In this document: one piece after another, positions 34,284-45,384 of the stretch
Numbering within the stretch: the stretch's first letter is position 1
Layout: each line of letters starts with the position of its first letter
Assembly: GCA_013115135.1 (NCBI GenBank)
Contig: JABANP010000230.1
Span: 1 to 64,000 of the forward strand
DNA length: 64,000 nucleotides
Source of the DNA: Perkinsus olseni
Taxonomy: Eukaryota > Perkinsozoa > Perkinsida > Perkinsidae
Reading direction: 5' to 3'
Notes under the pieces: model-generated
Seen by the model: only the letters and a program-made list of their open reading frames with translations
The model's database searches: none
What the model was told of the DNA's origin: nothing
Program-made: the position numbers and the translations under genes

Positions 34284-35290
34284 AATAGATCGACGGTTTT
34301 ATACGGGCTGTTCAATGGACTCAGCTCTGTTCCTGAGAATTGATCTCGTAATTATAAATTTAGAGAAACAATCCGGTAAATCCATGGGTTCAAGTGGAGT
34401 GCAAAGTCTAAGAGGGTAACTGACTATTAGTGAACATGTTCGCAAGAATGTGGGGACACCGTCTCCCGCAGCGGGAGTCCCGCTACAACTGATGAAGCCA
34501 CTAATCGATCAAGCTTAATTCGCTGCAGCACCATTGGATGTACAACTGCAACTGTCAACGAAGGAATCCAGAGATCTCTAGTATTTCCTTGTGCCCTCTC
34601 CCGCTTTGCCTTCTAAAAATCGAGAGGCGATCGTGAAATAGCTCCTGAAACGATCCTGACCCGCTATTGGCAAGCATGATTGCTAAGACCGACCCTATAG
34701 AGTTCTCAGAAACGAGAGGCGAAAACGCTCTACGGCAATCACAATAGATGAGGTCGCTTGACTTACGTGTCACGTCATGGTCAGGAAACTGAGAACAGTG
34801 GTATCAGGGTCGCGCTCAAAAACGTTTCCCGATGATTCTCGGAACTCTCTTGAGAAACGCGTTGGTTTTGAACAGAACTCACCAGAATCATTTCTCTTTC
34901 AAAGAGTGGTCTATTGAACGACCCGTTTATCGCGTAAAGGCTTTACGGTAAAGCCTCTTGCTCAGAATAATTATCACTCAAAACTTGGACAAAGCGAAGG
35001 AGCTTGACTTGTGCTCGAGAGCGTCACCGTTCAGCGCTGAGTAGGGCCGGAATGTTCACGATCCGCACTTCGCGCTGCGCGACTTGTTGAATCCGCAGTG
35101 AAGAAGATCACTTACAACGGGTCCACCCATATGAAAGTTCTACAGTAAAACCCGAACTGAGGCCGTGATGAGAAGCAGAGAAGAGAGTGAAGAGCATTGC
35201 GACACTGCATCTGTTCCCATGGTAGTGGTATTGGCTTATTCTCGTTGAGTTTCCCGGGGGAACTTTCCCCTAAGTGATATCCAGGGCAGT
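34284..35290. other. Intergenic, no gene seen
   Basis: Only short open frames on both strands with no motifs. A candidate exon on the minus strand at 34555-34773 is not supported by splice sites. Confidence 0.4.
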
Positions 35291-35299
35291 ACCGCGACA

Positions 35300-35530
35300 C
35301 ACGGCGGGATACTGGGAACGCGTACAGGTGTGCGGTGTCAAGGAGGGACACTGGGCATGCACACAGGTGTGATGGTGGCATGGAGGGACACTGAGCATGC
35401 ACACAGGTGTGATGGTGGCACGGAGGGACATTGGGCATGCGTACAGGTGTGTGGTGTCGAGGAGGAGTCCTGTGGATGCCCACAGCTGTGGTGATGTCAC
35501 CGAGGGACACTGAGCATGCGTGTGCGCATG
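35300..35530 (+). repeat. GGACACTGGGCATGCGTAC minisatellite upstream of gene B
   Basis: Five to six units of ~38-41 bp (GGAGGGACACTGGGCATGCA with CACAGGTGTG...), the same family as at 31372. It ends ~215 bp before the ATG of paralog B. Confidence 0.88.
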
Positions 35531-35746
35531 CGTATCACGATCGATATCTTCGATCATGCGTTCATTGGCTAAGGCGATGTATGAACCGTGTGAAAAAGCG
35601 CCCTGCTGAGCTCAAGTTGGCCTCATTGAATGAGGATCATTCAACTTCAGCTGCATCTCATTCAGTAACTTCAGCTTCGCTCATTCTGCTCATCAATGAT
35701 CCTCCATCTTTAGCGTTTGCTTCTCCTATAACTCCTCACCGCATCG

Positions 35747-36475
35747 ATGATGAAGTTCTTCAAGATCTTCCTTGCCGCCACTACAATGAGCACAAGAGCT
35801 CTGTTCATTGGTAAATACAAGCTCCAGACTCCACGTGCCGAGATGAGTGCCGAGATAAGCGAGGCCGGCGAGATTGGATACACTCTGTCTCTGCCTGGCC
35901 AGGATTCCCTGGTCAGTGCTCAGTATCCCCTCGTAGAAGCAGGACCTGGCAAGTACTTCGTTGACTTCCAAGCCAAAGACGGCGGGTCCCTTTCGGATCT
36001 TCAAATCCAGTCTGCTAACTTGGGTTTAGGGTTATCAGTGATCAACGTCGTTGGCTCGAACTCTCTCCGTGTTCGGTCCGGAGATGGATTCGTCACTCTC
36101 ACCAGAGATGCTCTCCCTCTATCACAGGGCACATATGTCTATAGTGAGGGTGACAGCTTCAAGTTGACCATGGAGGTTGCAGCGGAGTTGTCCGAAGAGG
36201 CTAGAAGGCAGGTGAAAGTAACCGTCAGTTGTAGTCTCGGCAGAACGATTCTCCGAGCCACTGAGTTGTCGACAACATTCGAGCTGGACGAGAGGCCCAT
36301 TGCGGCTGACGTTAGCACTACTGTTGGGGATTTCTTCGAATCTGTGGGAGAAACTTGTTCGAGAACCGGCCTACAGATGGACAACGGTATCCTCGTTGTA
36401 GCTGCAGCTACAGAAACGAGAGTTTACCTGGAGGTCGGTGAAACATCCGTCTTTGCTCTCGACAGAGTCGAGTGA
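35747..36475 (+). CDS. Secreted-protein paralog B, single exon, 242 aa
   Basis: Start MMKFFKIFLAATTMSTRALF (signal-peptide-like), then IGKYKLQTP, GKYFVDFQAKDGGSLSDLQI and the shared Cys motifs, ending FALDRVE. Length and landmarks match paralog A throughout. The C-terminal quarter is the most divergent. 4.19 kb separates the two starts; both have the same upstream minisatellite and similar downstream sequence. No introns. Probably a lineage-specific secreted or surface family. Confidence 0.8.
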   Translation: MMKFFKIFLAATTMSTRALFIGKYKLQTPRAEMSAEISEAGEIGYTLSLPGQDSLVSAQYPLVEAGPGKYFVDFQAKDGGSLSDLQIQSANLGLGLSVINVVGSNSLRVRSGDGFVTLTRDALPLSQGTYVYSEGDSFKLTMEVAAELSEEARRQVKVTVSCSLGRTILRATELSTTFELDERPIAADVSTTVGDFFESVGETCSRTGLQMDNGILVVAAATETRVYLEVGETSVFALDRVE

Positions 36476-37120
36476 AGACACTCTACCGCTTCGCAGGCTA
36501 CGACTTGCACTTGTTGCGAGGGTTCGCCTCCGGAGTTCTTGATCGCTGGATGTTCATTCAACTATTAGTCCGTGCTGCGGTATATTTTTTCTCCTCTGTA
36601 TTGTAGTCAAGCGAACCAGCGGTAAACAGTTCATTCACTTCTGATCAGTACGGGCTGCTCTCGACTATGTCGGACAAATTTTGGTCTCCATCATGGAGGC
36701 ATTACATTCGCCTGCTTCAGCGGTATGGAACTTCTGTAACAGAAGTTACGATTCGATATTACCCATTAGTCTGTCCTAGTCAATGATCAAAACGGTATTC
36801 AGGAAAATCATTCGTGAGCGTATTCTTGTATTGCCTCTATAGTTGCACAGCTTTGCGACAAGATACATAGCTTACGCAGTCTCACGTATACAAGGGGTTT
36901 TCATTGCCACTCGTTCGACGCTTGTGTTACAGTCTACTTGAGCAAAAAGCATTGTGGGACTCCAGGCGTGGCCGCTACACCCCTCCACAGAATCTGAGCA
37001 TATTCGGTTAAACCGAATCGGTTCATCGACTCGCGCACTGTCACGTGGAAGAGTACGGTACTGCAACTCAGGGAGGTATGTTCTCATGCTTGACAGAATA
37101 TAACCTCCAAGTTTCAGGGC
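36476..37120. other. Downstream flank of paralog B
   Basis: No gene seen. Shares sequence with the flank after paralog A (for example GGAGTTCTTG...GGATGTTCA), marking the extent of the duplication. Confidence 0.5.
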
Positions 37121-37462
37121 CTAACTCTTCGTAGTTGGTGAGAACTCGAAAAGTCGTAAGATATTTTCTCCACGAACTCTTAGCATACACGGCTTAAAAT
37201 CGCACCTCAAAATGCCCACTTTTACTGGGGAAGTATGTCTATAACAGTATATCCTGGCACGGTCCGTACCAACTGGGGTCTGACTTCGACCAGAAACTTT
37301 CTGGCAGAAAGGCTCAGCTCCATTATTTGACCGAATCGCTCCTCCAGCTCCTTCGTGACCGGTCTTAAAATCAGCGGAGCCATCAGACCAAATCTCCCAC
37401 AAAACCCGACCATCATTTCTTGCTCGCTCTCTGACAGAATTTATAACCTCCAATGCAGCCAT
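37121..37462 (-). mobile_element. RNase H-like relic of a retrotransposon
   Basis: The minus-strand frame contains VLWEIWSDGSADFKTGHEG followed by AGGAIRSNNG, which resembles the DGS...GAGG opening of a retrotransposon RNase H domain. The later part is off-pattern and the remaining catalytic residues are not evident, so it is a truncated relic. No reverse transcriptase was seen next to it. Confidence 0.5.
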
Positions 37463-37808
37463 CTGAGTAGGGCCAACTCAGTAGGCACAAATTTCTATGA
37501 AGAAGTAATTGAAGTCACCCGAGGCGCAAACTGTTGCTTCTCCGTTGTTGCTCGCATAGTCAACGCAAGGTGAGAAGGAGTGTAAAGTCTTCTACCTCGT
37601 TCTATTCCGGGGGGCGGGAGCATTAGCTATGCACGCCTGCACAAGACGAGCGGCGCATAATGAGTCACACAAACGCAGAAATTCCAACACTGAAAATTGC
37701 TCAAGATATCCATTCCTTCGGAGTTATTGTCGTTAGGGCTCGGGCGCGTACCGCGCCGCGTGGCATCCGCAGAGTAGGCGTCGCCTCCTAGGCGAGTACC
37801 TATATAAT

Positions 37809-37886
37809 CAGAGCTGTGGTACTCATTCTGATAGAGCGTTGGACTGCGAGTCGAAAGGATGCGGGATCTAGTCCCGCTCAGAGTAA
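37809..37886 (+). pseudogene. tRNA-Arg-like pseudogene
   Basis: Body like the Arg-TCT genes but the loop reads CTGCGAG (GCG), the T-loop starts ATC instead of TTC, and the 5' acceptor half is disrupted. Confidence 0.55.
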
Positions 37887-37998
37887 TAGTGTACATCGAT
37901 TCGGTTTTGTATATTTCCCCAGGGCAAATGAGCGATGAAGGGAAGCAAACTTAGCATCGCAGAGGCTCGCGGGAGCGTTCCATTGCTCTTTATTAGTC

Positions 37999-38069
37999 GA
38001 CTATGTGGCGCAATGGAAACGCGACGGTTTCCGCAGCTGAGGGTTGAGGATTCAAGTCTCCCCAGGGAA
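37999..38069 (+). pseudogene. tRNA-Arg (CCG)-like pseudogene
   Basis: Starts GACTATGTGGCGCAATGG like the CCG genes, but anticodon and T-stems have several mismatches (loop TTCCGCA; T-arm GAGGA/CTCCC). A second copy is at 41420. Confidence 0.6.
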
Positions 38070-38175
38070 TCATAACGTTGTTGCGTTCGACGGCGATAGT
38101 GTTTAGTCAGGGAGGGCCGTTCAAGGAACAAGCAGTTCCGCTGAGCGGAATCCGCTCTGATGTTCGAGCGCATGT

Positions 38176-38248
38176 ATTCTGAGCGGGACTTGAACCCGCA
38201 ACCATTGGATTAGAAGTCCCACGCTCTCCCCGATTGAGCCACCAGAGC
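38176..38248 (-). tRNA. tRNA-Arg (TCT)
   Basis: 73-nt cloverleaf with loop CTTCTAA, good T-arm (GCGGG-TTCAAGT-CCCGC) and one mismatch each in acceptor and anticodon stems. Counterpart of 41596 in the duplication. Confidence 0.7.
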
Positions 38249-38368
38249 CGGGATCTGCCTCGTCATGAATCGCTGCCGGCGGTGGGCGTTCCTTCGAATG
38301 ATAGAGCGCGAAACAGTGAGCTCACTTGCTGCCTATTGGAGGAATTAGTGGACTAAGCTTTGCTCATC

Positions 38369-38439
38369 GACCTTGTGGCGCAATGGAAGCGCGTCGGTTT
38401 CCGGAGCCGAAGGTTGTGGGTTCAAGTCCCGCCAGGGTT
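38369..38439 (+). tRNA. tRNA-Arg (CCG)
   Basis: 71-nt cloverleaf, loop TTCCGGA, stems paired, T-arm GTGGG-TTCAAGT-CCCGC. Identical to the copy at 41789. Confidence 0.88.
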
Positions 38440-38827
38440 ATATATCTCTGTACAATTTTCTTTCACATCACTGTATCGCTTCGTCAGAAATCCTGCGGTG
38501 AGGATGGGAAAGGTATTGACAAAGCTTCAACCCGTGGTCCCAAAAACCGGGGTCTGAGTTTGGCAATACAGACCAGAGGCTGAACGTGACTGTAGTGAGA
38601 TAGCTACTCGAGTATTGATCACACAGTCATCTCATCTCTAGTCCCCCAACATCAAGGGTCATAAAAGAAAACAAAATTACGCCGAGTCGGCATTACGACG
38701 TTTCGCCGGATGTTGTCGTGCCACGAGCACCACGAAATCCACTGGTGTTTTATTTCGATTCTCCGACAGAATATTCCCGGCGACAGGAGCTCAGTTATTC
38801 GATCGTCAAAGGCCGTCTCGAATCATC

Positions 38828-38906
38828 GACAGTTTGGCCGAGTGGTCTAAGGCGCTGGCTTCAGGCGCCTGTCCGGAAGGGCGTTGGTTCGAACCCCACA
38901 GCTGTT
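38828..38906 (+). tRNA. tRNA-Leu (CAG), one stem mismatch
   Basis: Class II tRNA with A-box TGGCCGAGTGG, a long variable arm and B-box GGTTCGAACCC. Anticodon loop TTCAGGC (CAG). The anticodon stem CTGGC/GCCTG and the T-stem have a mismatch each. Confidence 0.75.
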
Positions 38907-39177
38907 ATGCTCGCTTCTTCAGCTGCCAAGCTGACCTACTGTAAGTATGTACATCTAGCGCATGACAGGCCTACTGTGTACCTTCGACATGCATCAATCG
39001 GGAATTCGAAGCGGAGAACACTGTAGAGACTCGTGGTAGACGCTTGTTTGCGCGTCCGCCACGTGGGCCCGCGCGGCGGAACCCGGTCCATCCTCGCATT
39101 CCAAAATCATGCTAGAATTCCTGGACTAGGTAGGATGCCGTGAAGTCTTCAGTTACTAAGTAACTGAACCTCTGTTA

Positions 39178-39432
39178 GTGCGGGAGAGGTCACTGGCTAC
39201 AGCCGACTGCTTGTACAACCAATGTGACCCTTTTCCTGAAGCACAACTTGCGCTCAGTAAACTAGCGTTGGGCACTCCGCGCTGGGTCGCTACTCACCTA
39301 CTACTAGCAGTGCGATGCTTCAACGGAGCTACGGAATCAGTGAACCTGGGCCAACTCTGGCTCGACTGCGAGACAACGCAACTCGATGGGAAGCATGAAC
39401 AGGAGCACATCTATAATGGACAAGGAGCATAG
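39178..39432 (+). CDS. Hypothetical 84-aa frame in the duplicated segment
   Basis: Start MRERSLATADCLYNQCDPFP. In the second copy (about 42597-42850) GAA becomes TAA near 42755, so only this copy is fully open. The other changes do not clearly favour silent positions. No motif; weak evidence of coding. Confidence 0.3.
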   Translation: MRERSLATADCLYNQCDPFPEAQLALSKLALGTPRWVATHLLLAVRCFNGATESVNLGQLWLDCETTQLDGKHEQEHIYNGQGA

Positions 39433-40339
39433 TTACACATCGTTCAACGCCCATCTCAGGACAGGTCTCGTTGGTTTCTTTGTACTGCTGGTGTTTGGCA
39501 TAGAGCTGGTTTCTGTTAGCCATTCACGGTAGCTGAAGGAAGAATAGGATTCTCGAAATACAGCGGTCAAAAGCCCATCTGTGACCTCAGTCACTATCAG
39601 GGGGTCTTGAATGACCAAGTCAAAGTTCAAGTCAATCACCAGACAACTTTCTCGGTGCAAGGTAGGGTTGGATGGAGAGAGAATTATCAGAAGTATCTTC
39701 AGGAACCAATACACTAAGGTTTGATGAAGCATGCTGACTGTCCACACTTTCCATCCTTGTGAGGCAAGATGATGAAAAGTGTAGAGAGTCGAGATTTTCG
39801 ACGTGAAGGTGTGCTCAAGACTCTTGAGTCAAGAGTTCGGGTGGAAAAAGCTTATTCATTTAGACTCAAAATAAAGACAAAAATTGCCGAATCGAAGCCG
39901 AAGGAGGTTGAAAGTAATACCGCTACAATCAGTGGCGACGCCCCCGCTTAGCGAGAGAAATACGCCCCGATTCAAAACTGACCCGATGTATCGGCCTGTA
40001 TGACGACCATCACTGAGAGAGCAGGCGGGCGATATAAAAGGTGTTGAAGCGATTACTATGCATTTTTGTACACGGTGCTCGAATCACTCCCAAACATTGT
40101 ACCCCGTGGTTGCTCAGCTATGGAAGGCGTACCAGTTAGAGCCTCAACTCGGATGTCTAACCTGCGATCTGTAGGATATCGACTCGATATCATCGAGGGC
40201 TTACTTCACGTAGGCTGAACTTCAGCCGCTGAAGTTTGTGAGTTCTTTCGTACTTGTTGGCGAGCCCTACTAAATTTGTCATTCGTGTACGTGAGTTTAT
40301 AGTCCAACACCGTTTCCGGCTTAGTTAGATTTGTCTTTC

Positions 40340-40470
40340 GTGAAACTAAATTGCTTTGGGGTTGCACTAATTTGCTCTGGGCTTTATTAAATTGCTTCGG
40401 GGTTTTACTAATTTGCTCTGGGCTTCATTAAATTTTTCTGGGGTTTTACTAATTTGCTCTAGGGTTTCAC
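40340..40470. repeat. ~44-bp tandem repeat
   Basis: Three imperfect units of GGGGTTTTACTAATTTGCTC followed by TGGGCTTNATTAAATTGCT, between the two duplicated segments. Confidence 0.85.
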
Positions 40471-40722
40471 CAAGTACTACTTAGTAAGACCATTTCCATG
40501 CTCAGTATCATGCTCGGCAGCTTCTCGGTGGACTCCCGACAAGTAGCTACTGTTCTTATGAGCCGAATTATTCCGGAGCAACTCTCACCAAAACATCTGC
40601 CATCCTAGAGCACAAAGCCGACGGTACGCTTTAGTTCACCTCAGGAGCTGTTGGAGTTAAATATTCTGGCACTGGTTGACAAGTTAGAACAGGTGGTTCT
40701 GATCTGATGTGCTAGGGCATAT

Positions 40723-40795
40723 ACTCTAGGCGGCACTTGAACCCGCAAACTTTGGACTAGAAGTCCAGTGCTCTATCCGATTGAGCCAGCAGAGC
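40723..40795 (-). tRNA. tRNA-Arg (TCT), partly decayed
   Basis: 73 nt with TCT loop and B-box, but mismatches at the base of the acceptor stem (GCTCTGC/CTAGAGT) and in the T-stem. Confidence 0.55.
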
Positions 40796-41334
40796 CGAAA
40801 CACGATGCGGCTTTAATATAGAGCCGGAACATAGTCCGACTGGTGTTAGGCGTCTCCTCAAACGGTACAGAGCACATAGTGGGCTTACTTGGTGCGTATG
40901 AAGGAGCCGAGCATAACGTTGAGTTGAGTCAACCCGGTCGCATCCTATATCGCCGGCGTACGTAACTCGTGAGTGGCACGAACACAATGCTCACTTACGC
41001 TGCTTAAGGTTCGTCTACCAATAGTGCACTCTAGCTGAGTGAAGAGAGGAAGTTGTGTTGAGAGCTGTGCATCGGGAGCGATCGTTTGGTGCGACGGAAT
41101 CTTGAACGTCGCCGGATTGAGTTCAGGGGATAAACGCGTGGTTTACCTGGATTAAAACCCGCGCGGAGAGATGCGATGTTATGCTGTGCGCACAACGGGA
41201 CACAAGTCCCGGCAGTGTTGGATGAAGTTGTTGCCTTTAAGTTCCGATTCAATTGCGCGACGACAACTATAGCGTATAGTCAGCAAGGGGTGTCCTAGAA
41301 GCAGACAGTTCCGTTCTGATTTGCTACTGCATAT

Positions 41335-41407
41335 ACTCTGGGCGGGACTTGAGCCTGAAACCTTAGGATTAAAAGTTTTCTTCTCTATCCGATTGAGTCA
41401 CTAGAGC
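41335..41407 (-). pseudogene. tRNA-Arg-like pseudogene
   Basis: Same body as the TCT genes with a disrupted anticodon arm (loop CTTTTAA) and T-arm. Confidence 0.65.
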
Positions 41408-41419
41408 AGGAGTTTAGTC

Positions 41420-41490
41420 GACTTTGTGGCGCAATGGAAACGCGACGGTTTCCGCAGCTGAGGGTTGAGGATTCAAGCCTCCCCAGGGAA
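41420..41490 (+). pseudogene. tRNA-Arg (CCG)-like pseudogene, duplicate
   Basis: Copy of the pseudogene at 37999, with the same stem defects. Confidence 0.6.
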
Positions 41491-41595
41491 TCTATCGTTG
41501 TTGCGTTCGACGGCGATAGTGTTTAGTCAGGAAGGGCCGCTCAAGGAACAGGCAATTCCGCTGAGCGGAATCCGCTCTGATGTTCGAGCGCATGT

Positions 41596-41668
41596 ACTCT
41601 GAGCGGGAATTGAACCCGCAACCTTTGGATTAGAATTCCAACGCTCTATCCGATTGAGCCACCAGAGC
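41596..41668 (-). tRNA. tRNA-Arg (TCT)
   Basis: 73 nt; anticodon stem TTGGA/TCCAA perfect, loop ATTCTAA, T-arm GCGGG-TTCAATT-CCCGC. Confidence 0.85.
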
Positions 41669-41788
41669 CGGGATCTGCCTCGGCATGAATCGCTGCCGGC
41701 GGTGGGCGTTCCTTCGAATGATAGAGCGCGAGCCAGTGGGCTCACTTGCTGGCTATTGGAGGAATTAGTGGACTAAGCTTTGCTCGTC

Positions 41789-41859
41789 GACCTTGTGGCG
41801 CAATGGAAGCGCGTCGGTTTCCGGAGCCGAAGGTTGTGGGTTCAAGTCCCGCCAGGGTT
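41789..41859 (+). tRNA. tRNA-Arg (CCG)
   Basis: Identical to 38369-38439. Confidence 0.88.
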
Positions 41860-42248
41860 ATATATCTCTGTACAATTTTCTTTCACATGACTGTATCGCT
41901 TCGTCAGAAATCCTGCGGTGAGGATGGGAAAGGTATTGACCAAGCTTCAACCCGTGGTCCCAAAAACCGGGGTCTGAGTTTGGCAATACAGACCAGAGGT
42001 TGAACGTGACTGTAGTGAGATAGCTACTCGAGTATTGATCACACAGTCATCTCATCTCTAGTCCCCCAACATCAAAGGGTCATAAAAGAAAACAAAATTA
42101 CGCCGAGTCGGCATTACGACGTTTCGCCAGATGTTGTCGTGCCACGAGCACCACGAAATCCACTGGTGTTTTATTTCGATTCTCCGACAGAATATTCCCG
42201 GCGACAGGAGCTCAGTTATTGGATGGTCAAAGGCCATCTCGAATTATC

Positions 42249-42327
42249 GACAGTTTGGCCGAGTGGTCTAAGGCGCTGGCTTTAGGCGCCAGTCCGCAAG
42301 GGCGTGGGTTCGAACCTCACAGCTGTT
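42249..42327 (+). tRNA. tRNA-Leu (TAG)
   Basis: Counterpart of 38828 but with loop TTTAGGC (TAG) and a perfectly paired anticodon stem CTGGC/GCCAG. Confidence 0.9.
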
Positions 42328-43553
42328 ATGCTCGCTTCTTCAGCTGCCAAGCTGACCTACTGGAAGTATGTACATTTAGCGCATGACAGGCCTACTGTGT
42401 ACCTTCGACATGCATCAATCGGGAATTCGAAGCGGAGAACACTGTAGAGACTCGTGGTAGACGCTTGTTTGCGCGTCCGCCACGTGGGCCCACGCGGCGG
42501 AACCCGGTCCATCCTCGCATTCCAAAATCATGCTAGAATTCCTGGACTAGGTAGGATGCCTTGAAGTCTTCAGTTACTAACTAACTGAACCTCTGTTAGT
42601 GCGGGAGAGGTCACTGGCTACAGCCGACTGCTTGTACAACCAATGTGACGCTTTTCCTGAAGCACAACTTGCGCTCAGTAAACTAGCGTTGGGCACTCCG
42701 CGCTGGGTCGCTACTCACCGACTACTAGCAGTGCGATGCTTTAACGGGGCTACGTAATCAGTGAACCTGGGCCAACTCTGGCTCGACTGCGAGACAACTC
42801 AACTCGATGGGAAGCATGAACAGGAGCACATCTATAATGGACAAGGAGCATAGTTACACATCGTTAAACGCCCATCTCAGGACAGGTCTCGTTGGTTTCT
42901 TTGTACTGCTGGTGTTTGGCATAGAGCTGGTTTCTGTTAGCCATTCACGGTAGCTGAAGGAAGTATAGGATTCTCGAAATACAGAGGTCAAAAGCCCATC
43001 ATGTGTCCTCAGTCACTATCAGGGGGTCTTGAATGACCAAGTCAAAGTTCAAGTCAATCACCAGACAACTTTCTCGATGCAAGGTAGGGTTGAATGGAGA
43101 GAGAATTATCAGAAGTATCTTCAGGAATCAATACACTAAGGTTTGATGAAGCATGCTGACTGTCCACACTTTCCATCCTTGTGAGGCAAGATGATGAAAA
43201 GTGTAGAGAGTCGAGATTTTCGACGTGTGCTCAAGACTCCTGAGTCAAGAGTTCGGGTGGAAAAAGCTTATTCATTTAGACTCAAAATAAAGACAAAAAT
43301 TGCCAAATCGAAGCCGAAGGAGGTTGAAAGCAATACCGCTACAATCACTGGCGACGCCCCCGCTTAGCGAGAGGAATACGCCCCGATTCAAAACTGACCC
43401 GATGTATCGGCCTGCATGACGACCATCACTGAGCGAGCAGGCGGGTGATATAAAAGCCTGAGGAACACGAGTCTCGTCAGAAGCAACGTGCTTTCTCCTA
43501 GGCAGTCCAATCGAAGGCCTGCTCGACTGGATGGCAGAATCTGAGTTCGGGAG

Positions 43554-44042
43554 GTGTCACAGAGCGTCACAGATTGCCCGTACCCCTCGTCGTCCACGCT
43601 GCGATGGGGTGATTGGGGAACCGATGCGGAGCTTTATGAAACGAGTTCCTTTCCTGAGACGTGGAACGCTGAAGCTCGGCGGGTTGAGAGACGATCGGCC
43701 TCAAAATCAACAACTCTGATCGCGAGTTTCCATGTGGGTGAGAAGAAAAGGGATGGAGAGGGGCATGGATCTCACCTGCTTCCCGGCATGAGCTTCGTGA
43801 TTGACGATATGCACCACTCGTGCCGTATGCGGCGACTCATTCAGGACAGTGGGATCCTGACAAAACGATTCTGCGCTGGAAAGCTCCTGAAGATGAGTAA
43901 CCTTCCAATTGTAATAGGGAACCATGCTATACAGCTGTTCCCTATTACAGCTCCCCCCCTTGACAGAGGAAATAATCTTTCGAGCGCGTTAGATCGACAT
44001 ACGCCGTGGACGAATAATGTAGATTCCCACATTATTCAGTAA
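43554..44042 (+). CDS. Hypothetical 162-aa reading frame
   Basis: Long open frame (start MSQSVTDCPYPSSSTLRWGD) with soluble-protein composition. Its 3' part runs through two hairpins (43911-43948 and 44012-44037), which makes the C-terminus doubtful. No family recognised. Confidence 0.3.
   Translation: MSQSVTDCPYPSSSTLRWGDWGTDAELYETSSFPETWNAEARRVERRSASKSTTLIASFHVGEKKRDGEGHGSHLLPGMSFVIDDMHHSCRMRRLIQDSGILTKRFCAGKLLKMSNLPIVIGNHAIQLFPITAPPLDRGNNLSSALDRHTPWTNNVDSHIIQ
43911..43948. repeat. Hairpin with perfect 12-bp arms
   Basis: GTAATAGGGAAC pairs with GTTCCCTATTAC across a 14-base loop. A second hairpin (GAATAATGT/ACATTATTC) follows at 44012-44037. Confidence 0.9.
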
Positions 44043-44063
44043 TAACTAGGCCTTCGTAACGAA

Positions 44064-45056
44064 GTGGCGGAGCTCCCTCAGGGAAGTAGATAGTGAAATA
44101 CTCACTGCACGAGAGGGCCCTCGGTTCGAATCCCAGGTCCGGCATTTCCCCGCCAAAAAATGAGTCTTGCGCGTAACTCACGAGGGAAACCTCGTCGAGT
44201 AGTTTTGATAATTTTCCCAGGGTCGTGAGAGATGGTGGATCCGTTTGGCGTGTGTTTCGGATTTATGTACGCTCTGGCTGGAAAGAAACAATTCGTACGC
44301 ACGCTCGAGATGATCCGATCTCACATAATAAAGCTCCGCTCGCTTCGCAACTACAGGTAATATCTTAAATTCGGTACTATACTTAAAGTCTTGCGCAATG
44401 CGTTACCCTGAATTGCGATCCGGAATCCTAGTAGAGTTGTCGGGGACAGATTTTGTGTGCTACCCGATTCATTGTCTTTGTCTGAAGATATTCAAGCTCC
44501 GAGCTGAGCTGCTAATTCGTATCCGTTATAAAAGATTTACATATATTTCTCGTAGCAAACTCACAACTTGTCAAGATTCCCGATGATTAGCTCACGTCGC
44601 TTGTAAGTCACGAGCGACTCAGCGCTAATCATCGAGATCCTCGCTACAATAGAATAGTGAAGGGGGTGATTTAAAAGTGCAATTCCCAATTCATTGCCCA
44701 ATTCTTTTCGAGGATCTCTTTGGACAGAAAGACCTCAACGTAGAAAATTTCACAGCCCACTCACTTGGAAGAAACTCTGCGGCATGGCGCGAATTTTGTA
44801 CTCGCTTCGGAGAGCCTCGAGCACGGACGGGTGCAGACGGGTCAAGGCGGGCTGGGGGAAGAAAAGATCCCGTCGATCACGACGCCACGATGGAGCTCAC
44901 CGGGACATGATCGACGACAGGGCTGATCTCCACAGTTTTGGCTGGTTCCTAGCCGAGAGACGCAGGTTCGAGACCCGCAGATGGATACAGTATTCTTACG
45001 TCATTTTTCCTTCCTCCTCTCGCTCGGTCAAATGATGGAGAGGCTGTCCTACTCAA
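44064..45056 (+). other. Intergenic stretch with tRNA-like fragments
   Basis: A tRNA-like 3' half with B-box GGTTCGAATCC and acceptor-like end lies at about 44118-44145, and a T-arm-like GCAGGTTCGAGACCCGC at about 44965-44982. The basic open frames between (44677-45030) have no recognisable motif. Confidence 0.4.
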
Positions 45057-45061
45057 CGGTG

Positions 45062-45384
45062 TTACTCTGCAGCACAATTTGTCGCGCGCCTGGGAGAACC
45101 ATATTCTTCCCAAAAATTCGCATCTTCACGAGTGCGATTTTGCCGTAATAATTGAGCAGAAAGAAAAGGCACCAACAAAGCATTATTTTGTTGATGCCTA
45201 ACATGGCTCTCCTATGAGCCACGCGAGACACCCGTGCTGCTTGTCGAGATCTCCGCGAGATGTTCCAAGAGAGTATCCCACAATTCGACAGAGACGTCAG
45301 ATCATTGAACTCACCTTTACGACCAAATTGCAGATCTTCTTCGACACCAGCCGACAGGTTTCTAGTGCCGAGATGATTGGCCTC
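45062..45384 (-). CDS. Two exons of an unknown minus-strand gene
   Basis: Exon 45384-45315 follows a TCTCTCAG acceptor and reads EANHLGTRNLSAGVEEDLQF before a GTGAGT donor. The terminal exon 45211-45062 (50 codons with stop) reads NNALLVPFLSAQLLRQNRTR then EDANFWEEYGSP. The phases of these two do not match directly, so another exon is likely. Upstream exons may reach ~45840. No family recognised. Confidence 0.45.

Larger units (their letters stand above)
37993..40038 (+). repeat. 2-kb direct duplication, copy 1
   Basis: Nearly identical to 41412-43456 (offset ~3419 bp), from TTAGTCGACT to GATATAAAAG. Differences are scattered substitutions and short indels. Contains a tRNA-Arg-like pseudogene, tRNA-Arg (TCT), tRNA-Arg (CCG), tRNA-Leu and an open frame at 39178. 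Confidence 0.95.
41412..43456 (+). repeat. 2-kb direct duplication, copy 2
   Basis: Counterpart of 37993-40038; same order of tRNA genes. It lacks ~5 bp near 43227 and has a stop in the frame seen at 39178. Confidence 0.95.

Noticed and set aside
35112..35557. Minus-strand frames of 132 and 95 aa rich in His/Pro/Cys repeats
   Set aside because: They are translations of the minisatellite at 35300-35530.
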